Shown piece by piece: positions 34,911 to 45,599 of a DNA stretch of 64,000 bases. The stretch comes from Euglena gracilis (taxonomy: Eukaryota; Euglenida; Euglenophyceae; Euglenales), in contig CP154954.1 of NCBI GenBank assembly GCA_039621445.1, positions 25,184,954 through 25,248,953 on the forward strand, given 5' to 3'. A program made the translations under genes and the position numbers. The notes under the pieces were generated by a model, which did no database searches, was not told the DNA's origin, and saw only the letters and a list, made by a program, of their open reading frames with translations. Position 1 is the first letter of the stretch. Each line of letters starts with the position of its first letter.

Positions 34911-35279
34911 AAAAACTGTTGCAATTCTTTTTCGAGTTTATTTTGCCTAACAGTTTCTTTTTCCCTGAGGGCCAATTTCCAGTGCGACTGATTCTTGTCT
35001 CTGTACAGCCTCTCTTCTCCTGCCGTCATGCCTGGCCCTGCAACACATGCTGCTCAAAGAACCACCTCCAAATGGGTTATTTGGGCCAAAGCTGAAGGTT
35101 TTGATGACATTTCAGAAAATTTTGTTGACAAGGGCGACACTGGCATTTTTTTTTGTATATTTTGAAGAATTAAACCCATTTTTTGGGATAATTTCTCCAC
35201 AAATCTCCAATATTGCACCCACCTTGGCTATTTTGGATCAATTTTTGCTAATTTTGGGTATTTTGCACTGATTTGGCAA

Positions 35280-35480
35280 ATATTAGGCTAATTTGGGTCA
35301 ATATGAGCACATTTTATGGCATTTTGGTCATTTTGCGCCATTTTGGTGATTTTGGGCTATTTTTCACAATTTTTTGTGGACACTGTTGGTGTTTTTGGGC
35401 ATTTTTAGGTTATTTGAAGCCATTTTAGGTCATTTTAGTAGTTTTTGGGGGCTTTTCGTGGTCAATTTTGAGTGTTTTGT
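35280..35480 (+). repeat. T-rich degenerate tract
   Basis: Irregular tttgggtcattttgg-type units. It runs directly into the GC3-rich gene fragment at 35494 without a visible 3' splice site. Confidence 0.6.
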
Positions 35481-35493
35481 GGTCCTTTTTTGG

Positions 35494-35961
35494 TCCGGCA
35501 TTCACAATATCGTCACCTCCGCGGACTGGGTGCGCCTGCCCCATTTCCCCCGACGCGGAGAAGCGCACCATGAGCCACCGCATGCTCCGCGCCCTCCTTA
35601 CCCATGCCGACGTGCAGCTTGTGTGCACCATCCACGCCCGCTGCCAGTCCGACTTCGGGTCTACACCGAGGACCAGCTGGCCAAGGTCAAGCTGTCCCGC
35701 GTCTACGGCCGCGGTCCCTACTGGGACGGCACAGAGTACTGCCACTACGAGATGACCACCAGTGGCTGGAGCTACCACTCGTTCCACCTACAGCCCGTCT
35801 ACAACATCGTCCTCGAGGACCAGGCCGTCCGCATGTTCGACCTCTGCCGGCCCATCCCCCTGCACGCCCTCATCCAGATCAACATCGACGCCGCGGAGTA
35901 CCGCGTCCACCCCGAGCACCAGCACGCGGAGTGGGTGCGTACTCTCGAGAACCACTGCTAG
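35494..35961 (+). pseudogene. GC3-rich gene fragment with two compensating frameshifts
   Basis: Three consecutive segments have almost only C or G at third positions, but in shifting frames. The first reads IHNIVTSADWVRLPHF, then a +1 shift at the CCCCC run near 35550 leads to DAEKRTMSHRMLRALLTHAD...CQSDF, and the frame returns at GGG near 35658 to VYTEDQLAKVKLSRVYGRG...WVRTLENHC and TAG (35959-35961). A single ORF of 195 codons spans everything, but its middle loses the codon bias, so the true coding frame is the shifted one. An AATAAA lies at 36255-36260. There is no visible acceptor at the 5' end. It is either a pseudogene, possibly a processed one, or a gene with two homopolymer sequencing errors. 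No family is recognised. Confidence 0.55.
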
Positions 35962-36254
35962 AACATGGACGGCGCCGACACTGCTGGACAAGATGCACAT
36001 CTGGACAAGATGCAGACATTGGGCAATTGGGTGAGCATATTTGATGTCAATATTTCAACATAATGGGCCGATCACACGTTTGCTTGCTTTTGTTCTGCCG
36101 CTCGAGCTGAGCGCACTTTCACCCAACTTCGCCACATCCAGACGGATGATCGTCTCAACATGATGGATGAAATTTCACATCAAGGCTTCTTGAAGTCATG
36201 GATGTGTGCCATTTAGGTTTTTCACCATGCCAATTATTTGTGAGAGTTTCAAAC

Positions 36255-36260
36255 AATAAA
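36255..36260 (+). promoter_or_regulatory. Possible polyadenylation signal AATAAA
   Basis: Lies 294 bases past the stop of the 35494-35961 gene fragment, in AT-rich sequence. It supports a true 3' end there but proves nothing alone. Confidence 0.3.
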
Positions 36261-36624
36261 ATACTGCTTCGTCATTCGGCAACGTTCTCTTCATTCCGAT
36301 TGAATTCAACTTCCCACGACATTTATTTTATTTGTTTCTTTTGAAACCATTCAAAATAGTACCCCCCCCAAGTTTGTTTTGTGGATTCCAGTTGGAGTTT
36401 ATCCAATGTTCGGAAAAAGAAGCTTATTCCCAAAGCCTTGCATTTGCATATTGCAACCAAAAACTCTTTGACCCCTTTAATCCCTGAGCACTCATTCCAA
36501 ACGGACCTCCTTGGATGTGTTCGCTTGATTTGTTGCTCACAAACTACTTTCACGTCACATGAATGATCAAATGCATTGTTGGTACGAAATATTTTAAGAC
36601 AATTTTACCCCCCACCTATAGGAA

Positions 36625-36685
36625 AAAATGGCCGAAAATGGGCGAAAATGGCCGAAAATGGCCGAAAATGGCCGAAAATGGCAAA
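36625..36685 (+). repeat. (ggccgaaaat)n decamer array, second locus
   Basis: Four to five decamers with one ggcg variant, directly upstream of family A copy 2. Confidence 0.9.
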
Positions 36686-36729
36686 AATCGGGGGGTCAAC
36701 TATAGGTGCTTGCCCAGGACCCAATGGGG

Positions 36730-37425
36730 GGGGGGGCAAGGCAGAACGGGAATCGGCCGAACAGCCAGGGTGGTGGGTGGGGGGGGTCGACCACCCCCCA
36801 ACCCCCTGCCCGGTGGGTGGGGCACCCCTCCCACCCCCTGCATGGTGGGTAGGGGGGGTCGACCCCCCCCACCACCTCTTCCCGTATTTCCGGGAGCACG
36901 AATTTTTGGACCCGAAAATTTTTTTCCAGCGCCTTCGGTGCTGGGTGTTTTTTTTTACCCATTTTGGGACCCATAAAGGGGGTCTCCCCAAAAACCACCC
37001 AAAACTCCATTTTTTTCACACCTTCCAAAAATTCAACGTTTTCTAAAAATTTTGATTTTGAGTGGTTTTTGAAGCAGAAAATGCCATTGAAAGTCGAAGA
37101 AAATTGAAAGAGAAAAAATGTCAGTAAAACGTGACTGTGCCAAAATATTGTCCACTTTTTTTGACCTTCGGTTTTTTTTTTTCACCCCCCTCCTAAGAAA
37201 CTACCATTTTTTAACCCTGAATTTTTTGAGATTTTCTTTTTGAAAAAAAATGTGGTTTTCCCTCAAAAAATCATGTGTTTTGGGTTCATTTTTCAAAAAA
37301 ACTTCAAAAAATTTTCTGGCCAACATCCCTGTTTTCCCGAAATCGGTGAAAATGCTGTGGTGGGTGGGGGAGTCGACCCCCCCCCCCCACGAGGTTTTCC
37401 CGTTCTGCCCTGGGGGGGGGGGGTC
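36730..37425 (+). repeat. Dispersed repeat family A, copy 2
   Basis: Aligned with 19945-20470 from aaggcagaacgggaatcggcc through ttcccgtatttccgggagcac, ttttgaagcagaaaatgcc, gtgccaaaatattgtccac and gtggttttcc to the second ggtgggtgggg-gtcgacccc block. It carries extra sequence containing a cagcgccttcggtgctgg hairpin at 36928. Confidence 0.85.
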
Positions 37426-38130
37426 AGCCAGCAGCCTTTTCCAGCCTGCCCAAATTTACCAAATTTCGTTAAAAAACACATTGTGTGTTTTTTTTTTTGA
37501 TCCCGACACCCCATCACAGCGTGGGAACCGTTCCCAGGGGCCGTTCGAGCCACATCGCACCCGCAGTCCAAGCTCTGGCACAACGTTATTGTAGCCCCCA
37601 CTCCTTCCCTGACCCAGTCCCCCCATGGCCTCAGGCGGCCGACTTTGCCCGGTGACTTTTCGGGGAAACCAACCCATGTTGTGTTCATCATTCCGGGGGC
37701 CCTGGCCTGTGTGGGGACATAGGGCCGATGGCACAGGCACCCCACGCTTCACGTTGCACACAGACGCAACAACAGAAGCCAAGGGTTCCTTCATCCCCCC
37801 GCCGGGGCTCCCTCCTTCCCTCAAGGCCAATTTGATCCCGCCAAAAATCTCTTTAAGGTTTTGCATACCTGCGGGGGAGGGGGGCAGGGATTTTTTAAGG
37901 CATTTTATGGCGCTGTTTTCCAGGGCGGTCAAAGGGCTGTCCGGGCATCGAACCAACATTTTTGATTTTGCTCGTTCGTCCAATATCAATAAAAATTCAA
38001 AAAAATCACATTCTTTGAGTTTTGGAAGGATAGACAATGATCTTGCGATGCCAGCAATCATTTTTCTTCCCAGATCTCGCATTTTTTTGCCAAGGTTTTG
38101 TGCAATTTTTTCCTTTTGGAGAAAATTCTT
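37426..38130. other. Non-genic stretch
   Basis: One ccagcagccttttccagcc copy near 37432; otherwise no exon or repeat recognised. Confidence 0.4.
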
Positions 38131-38134
38131 CCAA

Positions 38135-38240
38135 CCCAGAATTTTAAGGCATTTCAAGGCATTTTGGCCAAAAGATTTAAGGCGCATTTTAAGGCGCATT
38201 TTAAGGCACTTTAAGGCGCCTTAAAAAATACTGCCTGGGG
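38135..38240 (+). repeat. Repeat family E (ttttaaggcgc), copy 1
   Basis: Repeated ttaaggcattt and ttaaggcgcattt units ending in the palindrome ttaaggcgccttaa. A second copy with the same ending lies at 41920-42065, and a trace at 40900-40930. Confidence 0.8.
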
Positions 38241-38319
38241 GGGCTGCTGCAGCTAGCCCTGATTTTGGCCTCAGCACCCCCCCCTCTCAGGGTTTTTTTT
38301 AGCCTTGGACCCCCGGGGG

Positions 38320-38590
38320 AGTGGGGGGGGTTGGGTGGATAGGTCAGGCTGAGCCCCCACCCCCCTAGGGGGGGGGGGTCGCTCCGGAGGGGGGGGGATA
38401 TACTTTTTTCCCAGCGCCAAAAACTTTAAAAAAGGTGCTTGTTTTAGCAGTTCGCGATTTTGGCCATTTTCGGAGAAAGGTGGGTGGGTGGGGGGTCCCC
38501 CCAGGACCCCCCCGGGGCTGCCCCCCCCCCCCAAGGGGAGGGTGGGTGGCCCCCCCCCGGTCTTAAAAAAAAAAACATGGCATGGGGTCC
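38320..38590 (+). repeat. Dispersed repeat family L, copy 1
   Basis: ctgagcccccacccc, ggatata, agcgcc, ttcgcgatttt and ggccattttcgg-gaaa occur in the same order as at 53115-53350. Confidence 0.8.
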
Positions 38591-38599
38591 CTTTTTGCC

Positions 38600-40310
38600 G
38601 GGTCCAGCCTGAAACTTTTCAAAAATAGCCAACAAAGTTGTTTTGGGGGGTTTTGGGCGTTTTCGGGGCTGTCCTTAAGTCCTTTCAGCTGTCATATTCT
38701 TTTCAAAACTGCGTTTTGCAGGACATTTTTTTGGGCATAGTCCGATTTCGGCCAAGCCTGGCCAAAATCGAAAAACAGATGTATGGATGTATGGATCCCA
38801 CTGACACTGTGGTTCCAGATTTGTAGAGGTGGGAAATCAGGGCCCGGTTGGCTGTGGTCATGCTGTGAAGCGGAACACTGATCTCGACCCAAGAACCTGA
38901 TTTCAGAGGCGAAACACTGTGCAATGTGCAACCCCCCCCCCTCCCCGAAACCGGTATGCCTGTGAACCTGGCAGGGTTTACTGTAACCTACCAGTACCGG
39001 AAGTTGTGAGGGTTCCCACAACACCATCACTTAAGGTGTCTGCGCCCCCCACGCCCCCGGTACCGACTGGCCTGTCGCGTGCCAGTTCCTGGGGGGGGGG
39101 GGGCACCCCCTTTTCCCGAAGCCCCACGGGTGCAGTCGGCCGGCTCGGATCGCCCCTCTCCGCTGCCCCCCTCCTCTGCGGTGGACCGGGGGGCGCGCTC
39201 TGCCTCGCCGCCGTCACCGCCGGGGAGTGGCCCCTCCTCTCGCCGTCGGCACCCAAAGCCTGTGGTCCCCTGGCCTTGGGGCGTCGCACAGCAGGCTGGG
39301 CGGGAACCCCCAAAACCCCACCGGTTTTGGCCCGAACCTCCCACCCCCTCCCGTATTTTTGTTTGCGCTGTTTTTGGTCAACTTTTCCTTCGGCACCGAA
39401 AGAACCTTTCCTCGTGCAATGGTGGGTGGGGAGTCTCTCACCTCCTGGCTTGGGGGGGGGGGTGGCTTCTCATACTGCCCTGGTAGGTTGAGGTGACCAG
39501 GCGACCTCGACGGTGGTTGTGGGGGATGTGACATCTCCCCTTTGGGCAGATTCTCTTCCCTGGCGTTTTTAGTCGAAATGTTCATACGTTTCTGCTTTTT
39601 TGCCGATTTTTTTTGGGCGGCCAATCTTGCACTGTAAGCGTGTTGTCTTGAACTGTGCAAACCTTCCAATTTCTTCCACTTCCTGAAGCTTGGGCTCAGG
39701 TTTTTGAGGTGCCTGGCGACCCACCGGTCCTCCGTGCGTTGATCTTCACCATTTTCCAGGATTTTGAAAACTCGGTGAAAGACGAAGGTTCGTCATTTCT
39801 TTTGCCCTTAAAATTATTCCGAACCTTGGGGGGAAAGCCGAACAAGTTAATTCTCAAATTCTTACACACCATTGGCTGAAACGGTTAGGGAGGTGAATCA
39901 GAAATCCTAAAAGACGCATCCCCTTTTGGGGTCTGGAACTTTTCGGGTCTGGAAATGATGAACACAACCACGTGTAGTCTCACAACAACAGTGACAAGTG
40001 CCCCTTGTCAAGCTTTTTTTTGGAGTCGTGTTGCAAAACATGGGGAATGAAAGTTTCATAAAGCAATTGATGATCCCTTTTCACACCGGACCTCGTTCTT
40101 TTTGTACAGATAATTCTCCTTCAACTTTGTTCAATGTGTGCATTGTTTTCTGAACCCATCTGGGATGCTCGGCCCCTGTATCATCAAATTAAACGCCAAT
40201 TAAAGGTTTCATACCTGAATAAGAGATGAGGTTCGCACTTGTCGAGTGATAAAGAAAAGTACGTCCGCTGTGAAAGGATGGATGTGTTGACTGAAAACGC
40301 TTGGCATTCA
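38600..40310. other. Mostly non-genic; GC-rich island at 39100-39310
   Basis: The island could encode Pro/Ala/Ser-rich peptide on either strand, but has no phase-consistent exon model and none of the MGC-family motifs. The rest shows no repeat or gene that I recognise. Confidence 0.35.
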
Positions 40311-40316
40311 GGTGGT

Positions 40317-40506
40317 ATATGATGCAGTATCGCCAGCTGGAGTCCACTTGAACCCCAACGTTGGCCCTGGGTGGTTGCGTGCCAATGGGGCTGCGGGTTC
40401 AATGGGTTGGCGGGGATGCCGCGCACCGTGTGTCGGCATCTTCATTGGACAAATCCCCCCAAAAATGCCGGGAATTATTTTGAACAATGAGGTCTCGCGA
40501 ACCTGA
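40317..40506 (+). CDS. Possible terminal exon, unknown product
   Basis: After ttggcattcag the frame reads VVYDAVSPAGVHLNPNVGPG and continues, Gly-rich, to NNEVSRT and TGA. The composition is protein-like, but the opposite strand is also open (40308-40811), so the strand is uncertain. Confidence 0.25.
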
Positions 40507-40939
40507 AGAGAGTTTACACCAAATCCTGAGGTTTTCCCAAGTCCAAGGAACACAAGAATTCTTAACCTCCAAAATTGCCGAATGAAGCATGCAGCAACGG
40601 TGATTTGTGAAGGAAATGATTCTAGGATTGGCGCAAAGCGCCAAATAATTTTTTTTTGGGCGTTCACTGAGGAAATTGTATTTTTTCTAAATTTTATGGG
40701 GAAAACCTGGACGGTATATGAATCAAGAATATTTCCTGCTGTTAAAGTCCCGCCCGGTATGGACATTAGCCAGGCTTTGAATAGGAATACTCCGGCACAC
40801 CGTGCACACACCTGCCACCAGCCGAGGGACGATAAAGTAAAGGGGGGAACAAGCAGCGGAGTTTGTGTTTTTTGGGGACCTTTTTTTGAGGATTTTGGAA
40901 AATTTCTAAGGCTTTTTAAGGCATTTTTTTCCCTCAGCT

Positions 40940-41047
40940 AAAACGTCAGACCCCGAAGACGGCCCGATGGCTTCAGACTCCCCTGTGGCTTCGGAACGCC
41001 CAAGGAAGAAGCCTAGGGCGAAGCATGGGGCTCAGGGCGGTCCATGA
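40940..41047 (+). CDS. Terminal exon with basic nuclear-localisation-like stretch
   Basis: A strong polypyrimidine tract and acceptor (tttttttccctcag) end at 40938. One frame reads KTSDPEDGPMASDSPVASER then PRKKPRAKHGAQGGP and TGA. The PRKKPRAK stretch looks like a nuclear localisation signal. A second frame is also open, so the frame choice rests on composition. Confidence 0.35.
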   Translation, partial: KTSDPEDGPMASDSPVASERPRKKPRAKHGAQGGP

Positions 41048-41218
41048 GGGACAGTTATTGTCAACAGGCAAGCAAATGTTCTGAATAGGGTCAGAAATTT
41101 AAAGTAATTGCAATGAAAAAAATGGATGTTTCGAGTTTGACCCACTCTGTATCCCATGCAACAAGGCGCTGAGCAATGTGTATGGCGGCACACTGCATGG
41201 GCACGCGTTTGGTATTGC

Positions 41219-41884
41219 TCACATGAAAAGTCTGATTATTTTCTCGGTGTTCATGAGGCTATGTGTGGGAGCACGGGTTGCCGCATTGCGGGTCTGCAAA
41301 TCCGCAATTGCGGTTTGGATATCCACTGTGTCATTTTGCCACTGTTGTTGCAAATTCTCAATCCTATTTGCGATATTCGAGATTTTGGGTGTGAAAGCTT
41401 GCAAATTCAGCAGGAGTTTCTCCATATGGCAAGATTTCTGCTCCAAACGAGAAAGTCTTTCTTCCAACTGCTGCACATAAGTGCGGGGATCAAAACTTTC
41501 GCATGCTTGGGCAAGAAAGTGGGAAAAATTCGCCGAATCACCGCTTAATTGGAGAACGCGCTGTTTCGCTTCTTGAAATGCTGTGGCAAGTGTGGGAAAC
41601 TGCTCCAGTATAGTGAATTGCCCCAAATCGGGAATTTTTTGTTGTTCATGCAACTTTTGCTGCAATTGCACTTTTGAGCAATTTGGGTTGACTCCTCTAA
41701 GAATGTCTCAAGTAAATTCAAATCAAGAAAGACGTGGTTGCAAGTTTTGCTTTTCCTGGCCGTGTGTCACAGCCTTTGGTGAACCGAGGCCAACCGAACT
41801 ATGCCAGAAACCTTGGCAAACAATCCGGTTTTCATATTGTTTGTTCACAACCGCTTCTGCATTGACTGGCTTTATGTCTGCCAT
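41219..41884 (-). CDS. Coiled-coil protein gene, frameshifted (minus strand)
   Basis: The candidate start ATG (41884-41882) opens MADIKPVNAEAVVNKQYENR. A later segment from about 41755, after the acceptor cggccag, reads VFLDLNLLETFLEESTQIAQ and then, one base out of frame near 41672, continues for 151 codons to TGA at 41219. That part has heptad-like helices, for example YVQQLEERLSRLEQK, NRIENLQQQWQN and IQTAIADLQTRN, and a non-repetitive acidic/Gln-rich composition. Codon use is balanced, unlike the GC3-rich exons elsewhere. The intron phase between the first two segments does not close cleanly, so the model is incomplete. The frameshift may be a real lesion or a sequence error. No family is recognised. 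Confidence 0.5.
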
Positions 41885-41919
41885 TATTTGTTTGGTGCAA
41901 GAAAAAATTTCTCAGGGAG

Positions 41920-42065
41920 AATTTTTAAGGTTTTTTAAGGTCATCACAGGGAAGAAAAACTTCCCCTGTGGTGATTTTTTTAAGGTTTTTTAAGGCATTT
42001 TGGCAAAAAATTTAAGGGGTTTTAAGGTTTTTTAAGCTTTTTTAAGGCGCCTTAAAGAGAACAAT
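41920..42065 (+). repeat. Repeat family E (ttttaaggttttt), copy 2
   Basis: Repeated ttaaggttttttaagg units ending in ttaaggcgccttaa, followed at once by a family D block (gtgaccgagtgattttt, cgggggtcggtaaaaaattgt). Confidence 0.8.
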
Positions 42066-42079
42066 GCCTGCTGACTGGC

Positions 42080-42190
42080 TTCCCGAAAAAAAGTGACCGA
42101 GTGATTTTTCGAAAAGTGGAGTGACCCCCTCCCCCCCCCCCCCGGGGGTCGGTAAAAAATTGTATGCTTCCATCCCGGGGGGGGGGGTGC
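42080..42190 (+). repeat. Repeat family D, second locus
   Basis: Shares cgggggtcggtaaaaaattgt with 28555-28575, and the gtgac-gattttt motif. Confidence 0.75.
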
Positions 42191-42369
42191 AAGGCGGGGG
42201 GACCGGGGACCCCCTGGGGTGTCCCTCGAGAAGCAGCCTGGCAACATCTTTTTCTGTTCTTCCTCAAAATCGCGCAATACCAACAAAATCCCCAACAAAA
42301 TCGACGAAGGAATCTGTCCCCCAACCCAGCCCCTTTCCTTCCAAGTCCAAGCCGGCAACAACGAGGTCC

Positions 42370-42464
42370 CCACCGGTGGTCCGCAGCACCGACCTCATGT
42401 GCTGGCGATTCCTCTGGTGCCGGCCAAGGATGGCATTGCTGTCCGCTGACTCCATTGTCTGCAA
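42370..42464 (-). CDS. GC-rich exon-like island related to 14450-14690
   Basis: Minus strand: acceptor caaattgcag, then ACAATGGAG, then MESADSNAILGRHQRNRQHM and RSVLRTTG, with a possible donor gtgggg. Both ends match the island at 14450-14690. The product is unknown. Confidence 0.35.
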
Positions 42465-42599
42465 TTTGGTGGTGGGTGGGAAGCCTTCCGGCTCTGAGAC
42501 AGCCCCCCCCCCCCCTAGTGCTCCTCGAGCTGGCGTGGGAGATGTTGGGAAGCGTCCCAGACCAATTCTACCACTGCATCACTGATGGCCAAAACTCAA

Positions 42600-43350
42600 C
42601 AGTTTTTTCCTGAACTGCGTATCAATTTCCCCTCAACTTTCAACGATTGCTCATGTTTTTGCTTTTCTCTTCCTGTGTCTTTTTTTTTTGGCTGAAGCAG
42701 TTCTCACGAGACTCCAACGAGTATTTCTCTCATGTGGAAGAGACCGAAGCTATTTTTTCTTATATCATTTCTTAAACAACATCGAAGGCAATACCATATG
42801 CGATTTTTGTTTTCATGAAATGATTCATTCAAAGAAAGGATTTCAATCATTGTAAATATGAAAATGTTTTAAAACAAAAAGATGGTGACCCCCAGGGGAT
42901 TGGGTTTGGTCCCCTTGCAATGCAAAGCCTGCCAATGGTGTTATTCACAAAAAGCAGAAAGGTTTTGGGTGTATATGAAATTTTTCCAGCTCGATTCCTC
43001 TATTTTTGCCAAGGAAAGTTTGATTTCTAAATACTAAATCTAAAAACCCCTTTTGCGGGTCTTCAAAATCCCGTCCAAATATAAAGCCGGGGGAAGAGGT
43101 CTTGAATTTTTTGTAGGGTTCACCGGAAATGACATTTTGGGTGTGAACTGCCCGGTGGGGGGCGTCCCCCACTTCATCTGCTCATTTGCTCAATCGACAA
43201 AATGTTGACCTCTTAAGTGCGAAGTAGGCCAACTGTGAATTTGGCCCATCGTTTTCCCCCTTGAAAAGGGAACTGCTCATTGCGCTTTAAATTATTGTTA
43301 CTGTTGTTGTAGTTGTAGTTGTTGTTTGTTGCTGCTACTGCTGCTGTTAA
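42600..43350. other. AT-rich non-genic stretch ending in a degenerate (TTG)n tract
   Basis: No exon is supported. At 43288-43350 the sequence is a broken trinucleotide tract of ttg/ctg type. Confidence 0.5.
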
Positions 43351-43361
43351 AGTATTCAACA

Positions 43362-43529
43362 ATGTTGGTGAGTGAAAGGCCAACCGCCCGCACAGGTACG
43401 AAAATTTTCAAGCCACGTGGCTCGCTGCCCGAAGGTCGCCAGGACCGTGGCATTGCATTCCAGTGCCGACGTTCTGCCCGCCGCTGCCCGCCATTTGTTT
43501 CTCACCCACCCCGCCTTATTTCTCCCTGA
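43362..43529 (+). CDS. Possible small ORF or exon, unknown product
   Basis: ATG opens 55 codons, MLVSERPTARTGTKIFKPRG onward, basic and Cys-containing, ending LISP and TGA. There is no domain or splice support. Confidence 0.2.
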   Translation: MLVSERPTARTGTKIFKPRGSLPEGRQDRGIAFQCRRSARRCPPFVSHPPRLISP

Positions 43530-43589
43530 CAGGGTTCGACGTGCGAGCTTTTGGGTGGTTCCCCCATTGCTTATGGTGTTTTTAACCCC

Positions 43590-43870
43590 CCCTCCCGGCG
43601 GGGGGGTGACTGATTGGGTTTTTGGCTCCCGAGCCGTAGAGTCAGCCGGAAGTTTTCCAAAGTGGCCCCCAGCACCGAAGGCGCCCTAATTTTTTGGGGG
43701 GGGGCAACATCCATTGAATTTGAGCCATTTTTGGCTGGGTAGTCAGAGTGACCGCCCCACCAAGGGTGGGGTGGGAAGTGGGTGACTGGTTTTTGAAAAG
43801 CGATTGACTGATTTTTTTGAAAGTGGCCCCCTCCCCTCCCCCAGGGTTGGTGACCAATGGTACCACTGGA
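43590..43870 (+). repeat. Repeat family D, third locus
   Basis: ggtgactgattgggttttt, gtgactggtttttgaaa and gattgactgattttt segments between C/G runs, plus agcaccgaaggcgcc near 43672. Confidence 0.7.
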
Positions 43871-45227
43871 TCTTTCCCTCCAGTTTTTTTCCCCCAATGA
43901 CACCCTGTTCCGGAAATTTCAGCAAATCGTTGGCAAAGGAAACCATGCTCAGCATTGCATTTTCCCTGTTTTTTGAGGGCGAAAAATTTGACAAAGTATG
44001 ATTTTCTGTGAGTCCAGAATTTTCCGTTCTGTTCATCCTTTTTTTTTTTAACAAGAGGGAAGTCCATACCCCAAGAGGGAGGTCCACAGCTGCCTTTATA
44101 TCCAACCCTCCCCGCCTCTTCCATTTCATGCTGACCTGACACGAGGCCCACACTTATGACTGCTGGGAACCTGCATTTTTTGATTTCAAGGAAACATTGC
44201 TTTTTTCAAATCAAAAATTTGAAGGTGTTTTCCAGCACATTGATCGAAACACAACGTAAAGAGGAAATGAGTTGTCCAGCGCTCTTTTGGGAGCATTTTC
44301 TTGGGGATATTTTTAACTTTCCTTTTCGAAAAAAGAAGGTATTTTTCACCACTTTCAAACATCTGTGATTAAGGTTAGAGTCTGCTGCGGCTGGATTTGA
44401 CTCCACTTCACTCCGGGAGTTGGGGAGCCTTTCTCCAGCCCTGGAACCCTCACCCTCTTTGGCGAATTCAATGGCAATAAATTTGGTCGCCAATGGGGAT
44501 GCTTCCGCCCCGTGCGCACTGTGTGGCGCACCGCGTGCACCGCGCGAGAAGAATCCCTTCGGAACGTGCAATTTTCACAAATTTCCACCAGTACCCCATT
44601 TGCAGTTGATTTCCATATTTTCTTGTCTGGTTTCCTGCAAATCAGCAACTCTTGGCGGTTTTTGGTCGTTTTTTTTGTCCATTTTGGACCGCTTTTGGCT
44701 TTTGGTCGCTTTGGGCTGCATTTGGCAATTGAGACCACTTTAAGCTGTTTGAATGCATTTTTGGCTCATTTATACCAATTTTTGGCCGCTTCTGGCCATT
44801 TTTGTGCATTGTGGTCACTTCAGGTCGCTTCTCAATGCTTTAGCCACTTTTTGCCCATTTTTGACCACTTTTGTCCATTTTGTGGCCACTTGGACAGACT
44901 CAGTGGCCATTGGTACATACTTGGTGAGATCTGATGGAAAAATCAGATGATTTGGGCCAAAAAAGCAACTAAAAACAATCAAACTGCTGGGACAAAAAAG
45001 TTCAAAATTAGTTGAAAACATAAAATACCCCAGGCCAACTTTTGGGTCAAATAACAAATTTTCCAACGTTTTTCAGAATTTTTTTTTGCAGTTTGGAGTG
45101 TTGCATTTCCTAGTTGGAGCTCACACAGGCCCAGTTCTACACGTTCCAGCCCCCCTCCCCTGCAGGGGTTTTTGACGGGCTTAAACAGTACCCAAAACGA
45201 CGTTTTCAGGTATTTTTTCACCTTAAT
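43871..45227. other. Non-genic stretch with GGCC-phased tract
   Basis: 44640-44900 is a T-rich ttttggccacttttt tract; no exon is recognised in the remainder. Confidence 0.5.
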
Positions 45228-45535
45228 ACCCTGCCAGACCCCCCTCCTTGGCAGGTTCTAAAAATAGCAAAAAAATTTTCTTCCGGCAGTGCACGCCAAA
45301 AAATGAACAAAAAACGTCCTTGACCCTCACTTTTGTGAATAACGTTGTCTTTTTTTTCTGTTTTCCACATAAAAAAGTGTTCAGAAAAAGAGCATTTTTG
45401 GATTTATATTCGATGAAGAATCAGGGATAATGCAAAAAATTTTCCGGCCCCCCTTCAGTTTCGAGGTAGGAGGAGGGGTCCGACCCCCCCCCCCCCCCGT
45501 GTTGGGAGTGTTGTTCAGGACCCCCCCCCCCCCAA
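45228..45535 (+). repeat. Dispersed repeat family B, copy 2
   Basis: Same ordered blocks as 23838-24180; followed by a short family D block (gtgactgactggttct) at 45572-45590. Confidence 0.8.
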
Positions 45536-45599
45536 GGCTTCCCACACATCTTTGGGGTGGGTGACTGGCTTTTCAGAGTGACTGACTGGTTCTTCTCCC

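Noticed and set aside
39100-39310. Third MGC-family gene in the GC-rich island
   Set aside because: No MGC start, [14 protein letters not shown] or HDRP motif in any frame.
38135-42065. Telomere-like repeats (ttaagg/tttaagg)
   Set aside because: Units are irregular, interspersed with gcattttggc, internal, and not an array of a single telomere motif.
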